A stretch of DNA of 64,000 bases from an uncultured SAR86 cluster bacterium (GTDB taxonomy: Bacteria; Pseudomonadota; Gammaproteobacteria; Magnimaribacterales; D2472). The translations under genes were made by a program, and so were the position numbers. Positions 27,766-37,550 of the stretch are shown here, in pieces; position 1 is the first letter of the stretch, and each line of letters starts with the position of its first letter. The stretch is taken from positions 1-64,000 of the forward strand of contig CABYHU010000001.1 in assembly GCA_902518715.1 (NCBI GenBank), written 5' to 3'. The notes beneath the pieces are model-generated. The model made no database searches, was not told the DNA's origin, and worked only from the letters and a program-made list of their open reading frames with translations.

Positions 27766-28658
27766 AAGATTTTTGTGGCTTGATTTCTATTGTCGGAAGA
27801 CCAAATGTAGGTAAATCAACTTTACTAAATAGATTAATAGAACAAAAGGTATCAATAACTTCAAGAAAGTCTCAAACTACAAGGAATAATATTTTAGGCA
27901 TCAAAACAAAAGACAATCATCAAATGGTATTTATTGATACACCTGGAGTTCATATAAATGCATCCAAAGTTATGAACAAAGTCTTAAATCAGAGCGCTCT
28001 TGGTGCAATTGAGGACGCTGATTTAATAATCTTCATGCTTCAAAGAAATAAAATAAATACTCTCGATGAGCTTATTCTTGAGAGACTTAAAGGAGTAGAA
28101 ACCAAAAAGATTTGTGTAATTAATAAGTTAGATCAAGTTGCATCTATAAATAGCCTATTACCTGTTGTTGAAAAACTAGGAAGTGAGAATGATTTTGCCG
28201 AAATAATTCCTGTTTCAGCTAAAACAGGTAAAAACATAAATGAACTAGAGAATATGATCTGTCAAAATCTACCTGAAAATAATCATCTTTATGACAGCGA
28301 AACTAAGTTCCTCGCCAAAGAGTCATTTATGATCTCAGAAATCATAAGAGAAAAAATAATAAGATTCTTAGGAGAAGAGCTTCCACATGAAACTTATGTT
28401 CAATTGCAAAAGCTTGAGGATAAAGAGAGCATTATTAATATTGATGCTGAAATAATTGTAGCTAGAGAGTCACAGAAAGGAATTGTAGTCGGCAAAAACG
28501 GAGCAAAGCTAAAAAAAATTGGCGAGAAAGCTAGGATAGATCTTGAAAAATTCTTTAATAAGAAAGTTTTCCTAAAAACATGGGTAAAAACTAAAAAAAA
28601 TTGGAACAATGATTCAGACTTTATCTCCAGCCTTGGTATAGGCAGTTTATATGACTGA
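27762..28658 (+). CDS. era: GTPase Era
   Basis: Era is needed for 30S ribosome maturation and binds the 3' end of 16S rRNA. The 298-aa protein has G1 GRPNVGKSTL, G3 DTPG and G4 NKLD. The C-terminal KH domain contains VVARESQKGIVVGKNGAKLKK. It matches E. coli Era (301 aa). It overlaps rnc by 4 and recO by 8 bases, so the three genes are tightly coupled. Confidence 0.96.
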   Translation: MKDFCGLISIVGRPNVGKSTLLNRLIEQKVSITSRKSQTTRNNILGIKTKDNHQMVFIDTPGVHINASKVMNKVLNQSALGAIEDADLIIFMLQRNKINTLDELILERLKGVETKKICVINKLDQVASINSLLPVVEKLGSENDFAEIIPVSAKTGKNINELENMICQNLPENNHLYDSETKFLAKESFMISEIIREKIIRFLGEELPHETYVQLQKLEDKESIINIDAEIIVARESQKGIVVGKNGAKLKKIGEKARIDLEKFFNKKVFLKTWVKTKKNWNNDSDFISSLGIGSLYD

Positions 28659-29340
28659 ATTGTGGCATGATGCTTTTCTTTTACATCAGAGGCCATATGG
28701 CAATACGAGCGTTATAGCAGAGATGTTTACACTGGAAAATGGTCGTATATCTGTAATTGCACGTGGCGCAAAAAAACCAAAATCTAAGTTTTTCGGTGTT
28801 CTATCTCCTTTTTCAAAATTAAGGATTACTTATCGAGGTAGGTCAGAACTAAAAACTTTAACTAATGTGGACAAAGAAGATTTTTTTTCAGATAGTTTTT
28901 CAAAGCTCTCTTATACACTTCTGTATATAAATGAGCTTTTAATAAAAATCCTTCCTCAAGGCGCTCCACAAAGTGAATTATTCAATCTCTACGATAAGTT
29001 CTTAATTGAAGTAAAATCTAGCGAAGAAATTGATATAGTTCTAAGGAAATTTGAATTAGATTTATTAGAAATGCTCGGTTATGGAATTAACTTTATAACT
29101 GAGGTTGATTCTGGACAAAGCATTGAATCGAATAAATCTTATGATTTTGTTCCTGAGCTAGGCTTCAAAGAGTCTCCTAATGGACTTTTTGAAGGTAATG
29201 AAATTATCTCAATATCAAAACTAAATTTTAAGGATATTAACAAAAAGAAATTTAAATCATTAACAACAATGGCGATAGGCTATAGTCTTGACGGCGGTGA
29301 TTTAAAAAGCAGAAAAATTTTTAAGACTTTAAAAAAATGA
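28651..29340 (+). CDS. recO: DNA repair protein RecO
   Basis: This 229-aa protein starts with an OB-fold typical of RecO (DAFLLHQRPYGNTSVIAEMFT and ISVIARGAKKPKS), followed by a helical domain. RecO loads RecA with RecR in the RecFOR pathway. Position after era is the standard arrangement. Zinc-finger cysteines found in some RecO proteins are not seen, as in E. coli. pdxJ, usually between recO and acpS, is absent here. Confidence 0.9.
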   Translation: MTELWHDAFLLHQRPYGNTSVIAEMFTLENGRISVIARGAKKPKSKFFGVLSPFSKLRITYRGRSELKTLTNVDKEDFFSDSFSKLSYTLLYINELLIKILPQGAPQSELFNLYDKFLIEVKSSEEIDIVLRKFELDLLEMLGYGINFITEVDSGQSIESNKSYDFVPELGFKESPNGLFEGNEIISISKLNFKDINKKKFKSLTTMAIGYSLDGGDLKSRKIFKTLKK

Positions 29341-29711
29341 TAATAGGAACAGGCATAGATATTGTTGAAATTGATCGCTTTAAGAAAATTAAAGATCTTA
29401 AAGGAATAGCAAAAAAAATCCTTCACACTAATGAACTTGAAGAATTTAATAAAAAAGCTAAAGGTCAAACTATATTTCTTGCAAAAAAATTTGCGTTTAA
29501 AGAGGCTTTTGTCAAAGCGCTTGGAACTGGCTTTAGAGAGCCTTATTACTTAGATAGAATTGAGATTATTAAGGATAATTTAGGTAAGCCATCTGTTATT
29601 ACGCATGAAGAAGCAAAAAAAGAATTTAAGAATTTGGGGATAACAAAAGCGCATGTTAGTCTTTCAGATACAGAAAACTATGTTGTTGCATTTGTAGTAT
29701 TAGAAACATGA
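29337..29711 (+). CDS. acpS: Holo-[acyl-carrier-protein] synthase
   Basis: AcpS attaches 4'-phosphopantetheine to acyl carrier protein. The 124-aa protein has the diagnostic N-terminus GTGIDIVEIDRF with the Mg-binding aspartate, and KKFAFKEAFVKALGTGF with the second acidic ligand. It overlaps recO by an ATGA junction and adk by 4 bases. Length matches E. coli AcpS (126 aa). Confidence 0.95.
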   Translation: MIIGTGIDIVEIDRFKKIKDLKGIAKKILHTNELEEFNKKAKGQTIFLAKKFAFKEAFVKALGTGFREPYYLDRIEIIKDNLGKPSVITHEEAKKEFKNLGITKAHVSLSDTENYVVAFVVLET

Positions 29712-30352
29712 ATACCTTCATACTATTAGGACCACCTGGTGCAGGAAAGGGCACTCAAGCAGATCTTATTTCAGCTAATCTAGGTATCCCAAAAATAAGT
29801 ACTGGCGATATGTTACGATCTGCTGTAGCCTCTAAAAGTGATTTAGGTAATAGAGTTGAAGATATTCTTAACTCCGGCAAGCTCGTCTCAGATGATATTA
29901 TTATTGAATTAATAAATGATCGCATCAATCAATCAGATTGTAAGTCTGGTTACTTATTCGATGGAGTGCCAAGAACTCTTGGGCAAGCCAATCTTTTTTT
30001 ACAAAATGATATAGAGGTAAAAAAGGTTATAGATATATCACTTGATGATGAACTAATTATAAAAAGGATGTCTGGCAGAAGATTTCATATAGCATCTGGC
30101 AGAAGCTATCATATTGAATTCAATCCGCCAAAAGCTGAAGGCTTAGATGACGAGACAGGAGAGCCATTAATTCAAAGAGAGGATGATTTCCCTGAGACCG
30201 TTAAAAAAAGGCTTGAGGTTTATCATTCTCAAACCAAACCATTAACAGATTTTTACAAATCAAAGGCTTCAGAAGGCATTATTAGTTTTATTTCTATTAA
30301 CGGTAATCAGTCAGTTGATGAAGTTTTTAGTGAAATTAAATATTATTTATAA
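29708..30352 (+). CDS. adk: Adenylate kinase
   Basis: This enzyme of 214 aa, the same length as in E. coli, interconverts AMP, ATP and ADP. The P-loop is GPPGAGKGTQA, the AMP-binding region includes STGDMLR, and the LID begins GRRFHIASGRSYH. The LID has no four-cysteine zinc site, as in other Gram-negatives. It is coupled to acpS by a 4-base overlap, an unusual neighbour compared with E. coli. Confidence 0.96.
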   Translation: MNTFILLGPPGAGKGTQADLISANLGIPKISTGDMLRSAVASKSDLGNRVEDILNSGKLVSDDIIIELINDRINQSDCKSGYLFDGVPRTLGQANLFLQNDIEVKKVIDISLDDELIIKRMSGRRFHIASGRSYHIEFNPPKAEGLDDETGEPLIQREDDFPETVKKRLEVYHSQTKPLTDFYKSKASEGIISFISINGNQSVDEVFSEIKYYL

Positions 30353-30354
30353 AA

Positions 30355-30807
30355 ATGAAAATAATTTCTTATGACGGCTCTATGCAAGAAAAATCGTCAA
30401 TGTCAGTCCTCCTAGAAAATGATATTAAGACAGAAATTATAGAGCACGGAAAAAAAACTAGACCTTCTTGGGAAACATTTTTTAAAAAATTACATCTTCG
30501 TCATAAAGATTTATCAAACATTGATCTTTTTCTTATTTGCACAGGTCCAGGATCTTCCTATACCGCCGTTCGGTCATCAGTGAGTTTTTTTAAAGCTTTA
30601 TGCACTGGGTTAAATAAGCCACTAGCTGGCATTAGCTGTAATGAAATAAGAGATTTTAGACAAAAAAATAAAGGTACTGGCAAAGCTAACTCGATTGAAA
30701 TGATAAATCTCGTTAGGCTTAGCGTTGATGATTATTTAGACTCAGCCCCTTCTTCTGTTAATCCAATACATGATGAGGAGCATAGCTTTAGAGAGATGAA
30801 TGTCTGA
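30355..30807 (+). CDS. tsaB: Short TsaB-like protein (t6A tRNA modification)
   Basis: This 150-aa protein fits the N-terminal domain of TsaB. The segment CTGPGSSYTAVRSSVSFFKAL corresponds to the family's G-x-G-P-G-S-F-T-G-x-R stretch. TsaB forms the TsaBDE complex that makes N6-threonylcarbamoyladenosine in tRNA. E. coli TsaB has 231 aa, so most of the second domain is missing. TsaB is a structural partner of TsaD rather than the catalytic subunit, so a minimal version may suffice. It overlaps uppP by 8 bases. Confidence 0.72.
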   Translation: MKIISYDGSMQEKSSMSVLLENDIKTEIIEHGKKTRPSWETFFKKLHLRHKDLSNIDLFLICTGPGSSYTAVRSSVSFFKALCTGLNKPLAGISCNEIRDFRQKNKGTGKANSIEMINLVRLSVDDYLDSAPSSVNPIHDEEHSFREMNV

Positions 30808-31588
30808 TATTTTTTTAAGCCTTATTCTTGGGCTTATTCAAGGCCTTACAGAATTTCTTCCTATATCAAGCTCAGCTCATCTTCTTATCCCTTCTCTTGT
30901 ATTTGGTGCAAATGATTTAGGGTTAGGCTTTGATATTGCAGTTCATGCAGGAACTCTGTGTGCTGTTATCTATTTCTTTAAAAATGATATAAAAGTTTAC
31001 ACATTATCTATATTTAATTCTTCCAACAGGTATCAAAATGAAAGAAGGGTTGCTATTAATTTATTGATTGCGACAATACCGATTGTCTTTGCAGGAATAT
31101 TATTTAATGACTTAATTTCACAAAGACTAGTAACTAAAGAACTTATTGCATGGTCAAATATTTTCTTTGCATCTCTGCTTCTATTGAGTTTTTATTTATC
31201 TAAAAAAAATAAGGATATATTTCATTTATCTATACTAATGAGCATTTTTATAGGCTGTGTTCAAGTCTTTGCATTAATTCCAGGTGCCTCAAGGTCAGGA
31301 GTGGTAATAATGGCTTGTCTATTTCTAGGATTAAATTTAAAAGATTCCTCCAGGTTTGCATTTCTTTTAGCCATCCCAACTATTTTGGGAGCATTAATCT
31401 TTTTGGTTGCTGATTCAATTGCTACTAATTTGGATATTTTCAATGCACAGCTTTTCGTTGGATTTATTACCTCTGCATTGGTAGCTTTTTTTACTATTAA
31501 GTATTTTCTACAATTTGTTGAGCGGATTGGCATGATGCCTTTTTTTGTATACAGAATCTTTTTAGGCCTACTATTGATAATTTTGTGA
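30800..31588 (+). CDS. uppP: Undecaprenyl-diphosphatase UppP/BacA
   Basis: This 262-aa polytopic membrane enzyme recycles the undecaprenyl lipid carrier for peptidoglycan and surface polysaccharide synthesis. The two signatures are present: GLTEFLPISSSAHL near the N-terminus, and PGASRSG with the catalytic arginine and serine. About seven hydrophobic segments are visible. Its stop overlaps the GTG start of rsmJ. BacA overexpression gives bacitracin resistance in other bacteria. Confidence 0.94.
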   Translation: MSDIFLSLILGLIQGLTEFLPISSSAHLLIPSLVFGANDLGLGFDIAVHAGTLCAVIYFFKNDIKVYTLSIFNSSNRYQNERRVAINLLIATIPIVFAGILFNDLISQRLVTKELIAWSNIFFASLLLLSFYLSKKNKDIFHLSILMSIFIGCVQVFALIPGASRSGVVIMACLFLGLNLKDSSRFAFLLAIPTILGALIFLVADSIATNLDIFNAQLFVGFITSALVAFFTIKYFLQFVERIGMMPFFVYRIFLGLLLIIL

Positions 31589-32220
31589 AAGAAGAAGATT
31601 TCTTTTATAAAAATAATATTCTTCACTATAAGATAAGTGATAAAGAAAGTTTAAGTTTTGATTTCCTAAAAGGTCGATTATTTAGCCGATTGAAGAGAAT
31701 TGAGCATGAATCACTAATTAAAAAAGCTATAGGTAAAAATAGAGCTCATTTAAAAATTTTTGATGCAACTGCAGGATCGTTGATTGATACTATAATTCTT
31801 TTAAAGCTAGGTCATGAAGTTATTGCATGCGAGCAAAGTAAAATACTATACAAGCTTTTAGATGATGCTATTTTACGAGCAAAGAATGAATACAATTTTT
31901 TTGAAAATCTTTCATTTATTAATTCAGATTCAGCAAAAATTATAGATTCGCATTCAGATTCAGATATTTTCTATTTTGACCCAATGTTCAAAGACATAAA
32001 ACAAAACACAAAACGATCCGGAACGCTTCAAAAAATTGGTAACGTACTCAGTCTTGAGAGATTGGAAGATACAAGCGAACAAATTTTTAATCAAATGTTA
32101 GAAAAGAAATATAAAAAGATTATTGTTAAAAGACCAATTAAAAGTAATCCACTTTATGAAAAAATAAATTATCAAGTTAAAGGAAAAGCAATTAGATATG
32201 ATGTTTATATTAAAACTTAA
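31585..32220 (+). CDS. rsmJ: 16S rRNA (guanine-1516-N2)-methyltransferase RsmJ
   Basis: This 211-aa protein resembles RsmJ/YhiQ. The SAM-binding motif I is IFDATAGSLIDTIILLKLGHEV. The catalytic-type motif IV is FYFDPMFKD, matching the DPMFP of the family. FDFLKGRLFSRLKR corresponds to the N-terminal family segment. It starts with GTG overlapping the uppP stop, and it is shorter than E. coli RsmJ (250 aa). A tRNA-Leu gene follows in the opposite direction. Confidence 0.85.
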   Translation: MKEEDFFYKNNILHYKISDKESLSFDFLKGRLFSRLKRIEHESLIKKAIGKNRAHLKIFDATAGSLIDTIILLKLGHEVIACEQSKILYKLLDDAILRAKNEYNFFENLSFINSDSAKIIDSHSDSDIFYFDPMFKDIKQNTKRSGTLQKIGNVLSLERLEDTSEQIFNQMLEKKYKKIIVKRPIKSNPLYEKINYQVKGKAIRYDVYIKT

Positions 32221-32223
32221 TTA

Positions 32224-32308
32224 TGGTGCCCCATATCTGAGTCGAACAGATACTCCCGAAGGAACGCGATTTTGAGTCGCGCGCGTCTACCAATTCCGCC
32301 AATGGGGC
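32224..32308 (-). tRNA. tRNA-Leu (anticodon CAA)
   Basis: The minus strand folds into a class II tRNA of 85 nt with encoded CCA. The acceptor is GCCCCAT paired with ATGGGGC, the D-loop is GGCGGAATTGGTAGACGC, and the anticodon arm is CGCGA-CTCAAAA-TCGCG with anticodon CAA. A long variable arm (GTTCCTTCGGGAGTA region) and a T-arm with GTTCGACTC are present. The discriminator is A. A TACAAT -10-like element lies just upstream on the minus strand, with only a weak -35. Confidence 0.96.
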
Positions 32309-32356
32309 AAGTGGCTAATTGTAGCTAACTATTCATTCTTTTAAAATTAGTGAGTA

Positions 32357-33379
32357 ATGAAAACAATAGAATTTGACTATAACTTGCCGGAAGAGTTAAT
32401 TGCATCTTATCCAAGTAAAGATAGAACTAAAAGCAGGCTTCTAATTGATGCAAATCCTGAAGAGCACAGAATCTTTTCAGAGATAGATAAGTTTATAAAC
32501 AAAGATGATTTATTAATTCTTAATAACACCTCAGTTTTGCCTGCAAGATTGTTTGGAAAAAAAGAAACTGGTGGAGAAGTTGAAGTTTTTCTCGAGAGAA
32601 TTATTGGCGAGACGACAGCACTTGTTCAAATTCGCTCTTCAAGATCTCCCAAGCCAGGCACACTTATAATCGTTGAAAAAAATGAGCATCGACATAAATT
32701 GTTATGTAAGGATCGCAAAGAGGGATTCTTTATTGTTGATTTTCAAGAAGATCCAAAAAAGATTTTTAATTCTCTAGGAAATACACCTTTACCACCTTAT
32801 ATAAAAAGAAAGATTGAGATCAAAGATAGACACAGATATCAAACGGTATACGAAAACAAAGATTATCAAGAATCAGTAGCAGCCCCGACAGCTGGGCTTC
32901 ATTTTGATAACTTATTATTAAGAAATATAGAAAAGATTGGCGCAAAAATTAGGTATATAAATTTAACAGTTGGTGCAGGAACTTTTCAGCCAGTAAAAGC
33001 AGAAAATATAAAGGATCATAAGATTCATAGTGAATATATAAGTGTTTCAAAGGAGCTTATTACTGAAATAATCAATACCAAGAAGATCGGTGGAAATATA
33101 ATCGCAGTTGGGACGACATCTTTAAGAGCCATAGAAACTGTTTTTTCAAAGAAATTAGATCAATTCGAAGGGTTAACAGATATATTTATTTATCCAGGAT
33201 ATGAATTTAAGGCTGTAGATAAGTTAATTACAAATTTTCACTTGCCAAAATCAACCTTGTTGATGCTTGTGGCTGCATTTATAGGTTTTGATAGAATGAA
33301 AAAACTATATGAAATAGCAATAAAAAAGAGATATAGATTTCTTTCTTATGGAGATGCAATGTTTCTTACTAGAAAATGA
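32357..33379 (+). CDS. queA: S-adenosylmethionine:tRNA ribosyltransferase-isomerase
   Basis: QueA adds the cyclopentene precursor (epoxyqueuosine) to preQ1-modified tRNA. The 340-aa protein has [14 protein letters not shown] near the N-terminus, the conserved PTAGLHF, and [18 protein letters not shown] and [14 protein letters not shown] in order. It overlaps tgt by 4 bases in the conserved queA-tgt-yajC-secD-secF string. The retained queA implies that queuosine is made. Confidence 0.96.
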   Translation: MKTIEFDYNLPEELIASYPSKDRTKSRLLIDANPEEHRIFSEIDKFINKDDLLILNNTSVLPARLFGKKETGGEVEVFLERIIGETTALVQIRSSRSPKPGTLIIVEKNEHRHKLLCKDRKEGFFIVDFQEDPKKIFNSLGNTPLPPYIKRKIEIKDRHRYQTVYENKDYQESVAAPTAGLHFDNLLLRNIEKIGAKIRYINLTVGAGTFQPVKAENIKDHKIHSEYISVSKELITEIINTKKIGGNIIAVGTTSLRAIETVFSKKLDQFEGLTDIFIYPGYEFKAVDKLITNFHLPKSTLLMLVAAFIGFDRMKKLYEIAIKKRYRFLSYGDAMFLTRK

Positions 33380-34497
33380 AATATAAACTTTTAAAAAAAG
33401 ATGGATACGCAAGAAGGGGTTTCTTAGAACTCCAACATGGCAATATTCAAACACCAGTATTTATGCCTGTTGGAACAAATGCAACAGTCAAGGGCTTAAC
33501 TGTTGAGGATCTTGAAGAAACAGGCTCACAAATAATCCTTTCAAATACTTATCACTTAATGCTCCGTCCAGGAGATGAGATTATAAAGCAGCTTGGTGGC
33601 CTTCATAATTTTTGTAATTGGCAGAAACCTATTCTTACAGATTCAGGTGGCTTTCAGGTATGGAGTTTAGGCGATCTAGCAAAAGTTTCAGAGAAAGGGG
33701 TAAGTTTTAAATCACCTTATGATGGAAAGAATATATTTATGAGTCCAGAAGATTCAATTCAAATTCAAGAAAATCTTGGTTCGGATATTGTGATGGTATT
33801 CGATGAATGTACAAACTATCCATCCAATAAGAAAGAAGCGCAAAAATCTATGGAGCTGTCAGCAAGATGGGCAGCTAGATCAAAAGAAGCTCATAAATCA
33901 GAATCAGCATTATTTGGAATTGTGCAGGGAGGAATGTATGAAGATTTAAGAGAAGAATCACTAAATCTTACCTTGGCATGTGAATTTGATGGCATTGCGA
34001 TTGGAGGGTTAAGTGTTGGCGAGCCCAAAGAAGAAAAAACAAAAGTGCTTAAACATTTATCAAATATTCTTCCAGATGATAAGCCAAGGTATCTTATGGG
34101 AGTAGGGAAGCCTGAAGATATTGTTGAAGCAGTCTTCTATGGTGTTGAAATGTTTGACTGTGTCTTGCCTACAAGGAATGCAAGGAATGGACAGCTTATA
34201 ACTAGCACAGGAGTGATAAATATTAGGAATGCGAAATATAAAAATGATGATTCACCGATAGATGAAAATTCAGATTCTAAGGTTTGTAAAAATTATTCAA
34301 AAGCCTATTTACATCATCTAGATAAAACTAATGAAATGCTAGGATCAATGCTTGCCAGCTATCACAATATTTATTATTACCATGAGCTAATGAAGCAAAT
34401 TAGACAATCAATTGATGACGATATATTCGTAAACTTTGCAAAAGACTTTTATAATAGTCGAAATTTACCAATTCCAGATTATTTGGAGGGCTTATAA
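33376..34497 (+). CDS. tgt: tRNA-guanine transglycosylase, zinc site altered
   Basis: Tgt exchanges guanine 34 for preQ1 in GUN-anticodon tRNAs. The 373-aa protein has the catalytic motifs [11 protein letters not shown] and [17 protein letters not shown] with both aspartates. The structural zinc site is unusual: E. coli has DCDCYTCRNYS plus a later His, but here the same place reads [11 protein letters not shown]. The first two zinc cysteines are serines (Ser299, Ser301), while Cys304 and His330 remain. The enzyme may bind zinc weakly or not at all. Co-transcription with queA and yajC is likely. Confidence 0.95.
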   Translation: MKYKLLKKDGYARRGFLELQHGNIQTPVFMPVGTNATVKGLTVEDLEETGSQIILSNTYHLMLRPGDEIIKQLGGLHNFCNWQKPILTDSGGFQVWSLGDLAKVSEKGVSFKSPYDGKNIFMSPEDSIQIQENLGSDIVMVFDECTNYPSNKKEAQKSMELSARWAARSKEAHKSESALFGIVQGGMYEDLREESLNLTLACEFDGIAIGGLSVGEPKEEKTKVLKHLSNILPDDKPRYLMGVGKPEDIVEAVFYGVEMFDCVLPTRNARNGQLITSTGVINIRNAKYKNDDSPIDENSDSKVCKNYSKAYLHHLDKTNEMLGSMLASYHNIYYYHELMKQIRQSIDDDIFVNFAKDFYNSRNLPIPDYLEGL

Positions 34498-34779
34498 ATG
34501 GAATTTTTCCCACTATTATTTTTACTTTTTTTATTTGCTTTGTTGTACTTCACAACAATTAGGCCTCAACAAAAACGTCAAAAAGAAATCAATGCAATGC
34601 TTGATGCACTTGAAAAGGGTGATGAAATATCAACTGCAGGCGGAATTCTTGGAAAGGTAAGAAATATTAAAGGCCCTTATGTAGCAATTGAAGTTAGCGA
34701 AAATGTAACTTTCAAGATTCAAAAGACTGCAATTGCAAATACTTTACCGAAAGGAACTATAGATTCCATAAATAGTTAG
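34498..34779 (+). CDS. yajC: Sec translocon accessory protein YajC
   Basis: This 93-aa single-span membrane protein has an N-terminal helix (LLFLLFLFALLYFTTI) followed by the conserved RPQQKRQKE and a small beta domain (GDEISTAGGILGKVRNI). YajC associates with SecDF-YidC. The start directly follows the tgt stop, and secD begins 3 bases later. The ORF at 34436 in another frame is a shadow. Confidence 0.94.
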   Translation: MEFFPLLFLLFLFALLYFTTIRPQQKRQKEINAMLDALEKGDEISTAGGILGKVRNIKGPYVAIEVSENVTFKIQKTAIANTLPKGTIDSINS

Positions 34780-34782
34780 TTT

Positions 34783-36642
34783 ATGAATAAATTTCCGACA
34801 TGGCGCTACTTTGTAATTATCGCAGTGCTTATGCTTGGGATACTTTATGCTTTACCTAATCTTTATCCTGCTCAACCAGCAATCCAGGTAGCTTATACAG
34901 ATTCATCTAAATCAGCAGATCAATCTTTGCTTAACACAATCCGCGAGGAGATCGCTAAGCAAGATATAGAAATATCAGAAATTAATCTTAAGAATAACAA
35001 TATAGTTGCTCAGTTTTCTTCTGTAGAAGATCAACTTATTGCCAAAACAGCTCTGCAAAAAGCTTTACTTGATAGAGTTATTGTTGCACTAAAGCTTGAA
35101 CCTACAACTCCAGATTGGTTGGCATCAATTGGCGGACGACCCCTTAAACTTGGTCTTGATTTATCAGGCGGTGTTCATTTCTTATTAGAGGTAGATGTAG
35201 AAACTGCTTTGGGTGATAAAGTTGATGGCCTTTTAAACTCTTATAGAAAGAAATTTAGGACTGAGAACATAAACTATATTTCTTCATCAATTTCAGATGA
35301 TCAGGTCTCATTCAAATTTAAATCAAGTGAGGATTATGAAAAAGCATTAGATATATTCCTAACGGATACCCTTACTCCTACCGGATTTCAATTTGATTTA
35401 GTCGAGCAAAGCAATATCTCAACTTTAAAGGTAAGTTATTCAGAGATTGCAATTAAAGAGCTAAGGGATTATGCAGTTAAGCAAAACCTAATGACACTTA
35501 GAAATAGAGTTAACGAGCTAGGAGTATCAGAGCCTGTTGTTCAACGACAAGGGGCGAATAGAATTGTAGTTGAATTACCCGGTGTACAAGATACTGCAGC
35601 TGCAAAAAAGATTATTGGTAAGACAGCAAATCTAGAATTTAGACTTGAAGCAAAATCTAATGCATCACGCCTTAGAAAAACTGAGTTTGATTATAAAGAT
35701 GAAAGGTACGGGACAGCATTTTTAGAAAATGATGTGATTGTTACTGGAGACCGAGTAACAAATGCAAATACAGGTTTTGATGAGAGTGGTTTTGCACAAG
35801 TCAATATTACTCTAGACATGCAAGGTGGAAGAGCTATGCAACGAGCAACCAATGGAAATGTTGGCAGAAGGCTTGGTGTTTTATTTGTTGAGCAGAAGAG
35901 TAAATCTACTCTTGTTGAAGATGAGTTTGGCAATGAGGTCATTGAGCAAACTTCATACATTGAAAAAAATATAATTAATCTTGCAACAGTTCAAGCTGTA
36001 TTAGGAACTAACTTCAGAATTACTGGCGTTGGCTCACCACAAGAGGCAAGCGAGCTTGCATTACTATTAAGGGCTGGTGCTTTGGCTGCCCCAATGAAGT
36101 TTGTTGAGGAAAGAACTGTTGGGCCAAGTCTTGGAAAAGAAAATATTGAACTGGGAATGAGATCAGTAATGATTGGGTTTTTAATGGTTATTCTTTTTAT
36201 GGGTTTTTATTATCGATTGTTTGGTCTGGCAGCAAATGTTGCTCTAACATCAAATCTAGTCCTTATTACCGGGATTATGTCATTGCTTGGAGCTACATTA
36301 ACTTTACCTGGAATTGCAGGTATTGTATTAACAGTTGGTATGGCCGTTGATGCTAATGTTTTAATATTTTCAAGAATCAGAGAAGAGCTTAAAGGAGGCA
36401 AAAATCCGCATCAAGCAATCCAAGATGGGTTCTCGAGAGCATTTGTTACAATTTTTGATGCAAACATCACAACTTTGATTGCAGCTTTAATTTTGTATGC
36501 AATTGGTACAGGACCAATTAAAGGGTTTGCCGTAACACTCTCTATAGGGATTATTACATCAATGTTTACAGCAATAATGGGTACTAGAGCAATCGTTCAA
36601 TTAATGTATGGTTCAAGAAACATACAGGAGCTTAAAATCTAA
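34783..36642 (+). CDS. secD: Protein translocase subunit SecD
   Basis: This 619-aa protein matches E. coli SecD (615 aa). It has an N-terminal helix, a large periplasmic P1 domain with the hinge motif LGLDLSGGVHFLLEVD, and five C-terminal helices with GIAGIVLTVGMAVDANVLIFSRIREEL. SecD and SecF use the proton-motive force to finish export of secreted proteins. Its stop overlaps the secF start by one base. Confidence 0.97.
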   Translation: MNKFPTWRYFVIIAVLMLGILYALPNLYPAQPAIQVAYTDSSKSADQSLLNTIREEIAKQDIEISEINLKNNNIVAQFSSVEDQLIAKTALQKALLDRVIVALKLEPTTPDWLASIGGRPLKLGLDLSGGVHFLLEVDVETALGDKVDGLLNSYRKKFRTENINYISSSISDDQVSFKFKSSEDYEKALDIFLTDTLTPTGFQFDLVEQSNISTLKVSYSEIAIKELRDYAVKQNLMTLRNRVNELGVSEPVVQRQGANRIVVELPGVQDTAAAKKIIGKTANLEFRLEAKSNASRLRKTEFDYKDERYGTAFLENDVIVTGDRVTNANTGFDESGFAQVNITLDMQGGRAMQRATNGNVGRRLGVLFVEQKSKSTLVEDEFGNEVIEQTSYIEKNIINLATVQAVLGTNFRITGVGSPQEASELALLLRAGALAAPMKFVEERTVGPSLGKENIELGMRSVMIGFLMVILFMGFYYRLFGLAANVALTSNLVLITGIMSLLGATLTLPGIAGIVLTVGMAVDANVLIFSRIREELKGGKNPHQAIQDGFSRAFVTIFDANITTLIAALILYAIGTGPIKGFAVTLSIGIITSMFTAIMGTRAIVQLMYGSRNIQELKI

Positions 36643-37550
36643 TGAATATTAATTTCATGCGCTTTAGAAAGATTGCAATTACTATTTCATTGATTTTATT
36701 TGTAGGCTCAATTGGATCTATTTTTACAAAAGGTCTTAGTCTTGGCTTAGATTTTAGCGGTGGCACTCTTGTTGAGATTCAGTATGAGGACTCCGTAGAT
36801 CTTCAAGAAATTAGAGGCGTACTAAGTGATAATGGCTATGAGGATTTTCAAGTTGTTAATTTTGGTTCAAGCTTAGATGTGCTAATTAAGATTGCTGATC
36901 AGCCTGGAAATAGTTCTCTTGGTGATCAAATATTTACTTTACTGTCATCAAATGATTTCGAAGGTGAACTTAAACGAATTGAATTTGTTGGTCCTCAGAT
37001 TGGTTCAGAATTGAGAGATCAAGGTGGTTTAGGAATGCTTGTAGCTCTTGGAATGATTTTGCTTTATGTTGCTTTTAGATTTCAGTATAAATTTGCTTTA
37101 GGAGCTGTAGCTGCACTAGGACATGATGTAGTAATTATCTTAGGCTTATTTTCAATTTTTGCCTGGGACTTTGATCTTTCTGTTCTAGCTGCTCTTTTAG
37201 CGGTAATAGGTTATTCACTCAACGACTCAATAGTTGTATCCGATAGGATTAGAGAAAACTTTAGATCAGAAAGGGCTTTGGGTTCTGAAGATTTAATAAA
37301 CCTCTCCCTTAATCAAACCCTTAGTCGAACAGTAATTACATCTTTAACCACATTGCTTGTTTTGTTTGCACTATTTTTCTTTGGTGGCGAAGCAGTTAGG
37401 GGATTTAGTTTAGGTCTTATTATAGGAGTTCTCATTGGAACATACTCATCACTTTATATTGTTACAACAATACTTATTTCATTAAATTTATCTCAAGAAG
37501 ATATGGCTGTACCTGATGTTGAGGGTGCAGAATTTGATGATATGCCCTAA
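36642..37550 (+). CDS. secF: Protein translocase subunit SecF
   Basis: This 302-aa partner of SecD has the LGLDFSGGTLVEIQYE motif after the first helix. Membrane helices contain VIGYSLNDSIVVSDRIREN, the SecF counterpart of the SecD proton-pathway segment. It is slightly shorter than E. coli SecF (323 aa). It ends in a 4-base overlap with the convergent suhB. Confidence 0.96.
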   Translation: MNINFMRFRKIAITISLILFVGSIGSIFTKGLSLGLDFSGGTLVEIQYEDSVDLQEIRGVLSDNGYEDFQVVNFGSSLDVLIKIADQPGNSSLGDQIFTLLSSNDFEGELKRIEFVGPQIGSELRDQGGLGMLVALGMILLYVAFRFQYKFALGAVAALGHDVVIILGLFSIFAWDFDLSVLAALLAVIGYSLNDSIVVSDRIRENFRSERALGSEDLINLSLNQTLSRTVITSLTTLLVLFALFFFGGEAVRGFSLGLIIGVLIGTYSSLYIVTTILISLNLSQEDMAVPDVEGAEFDDMP

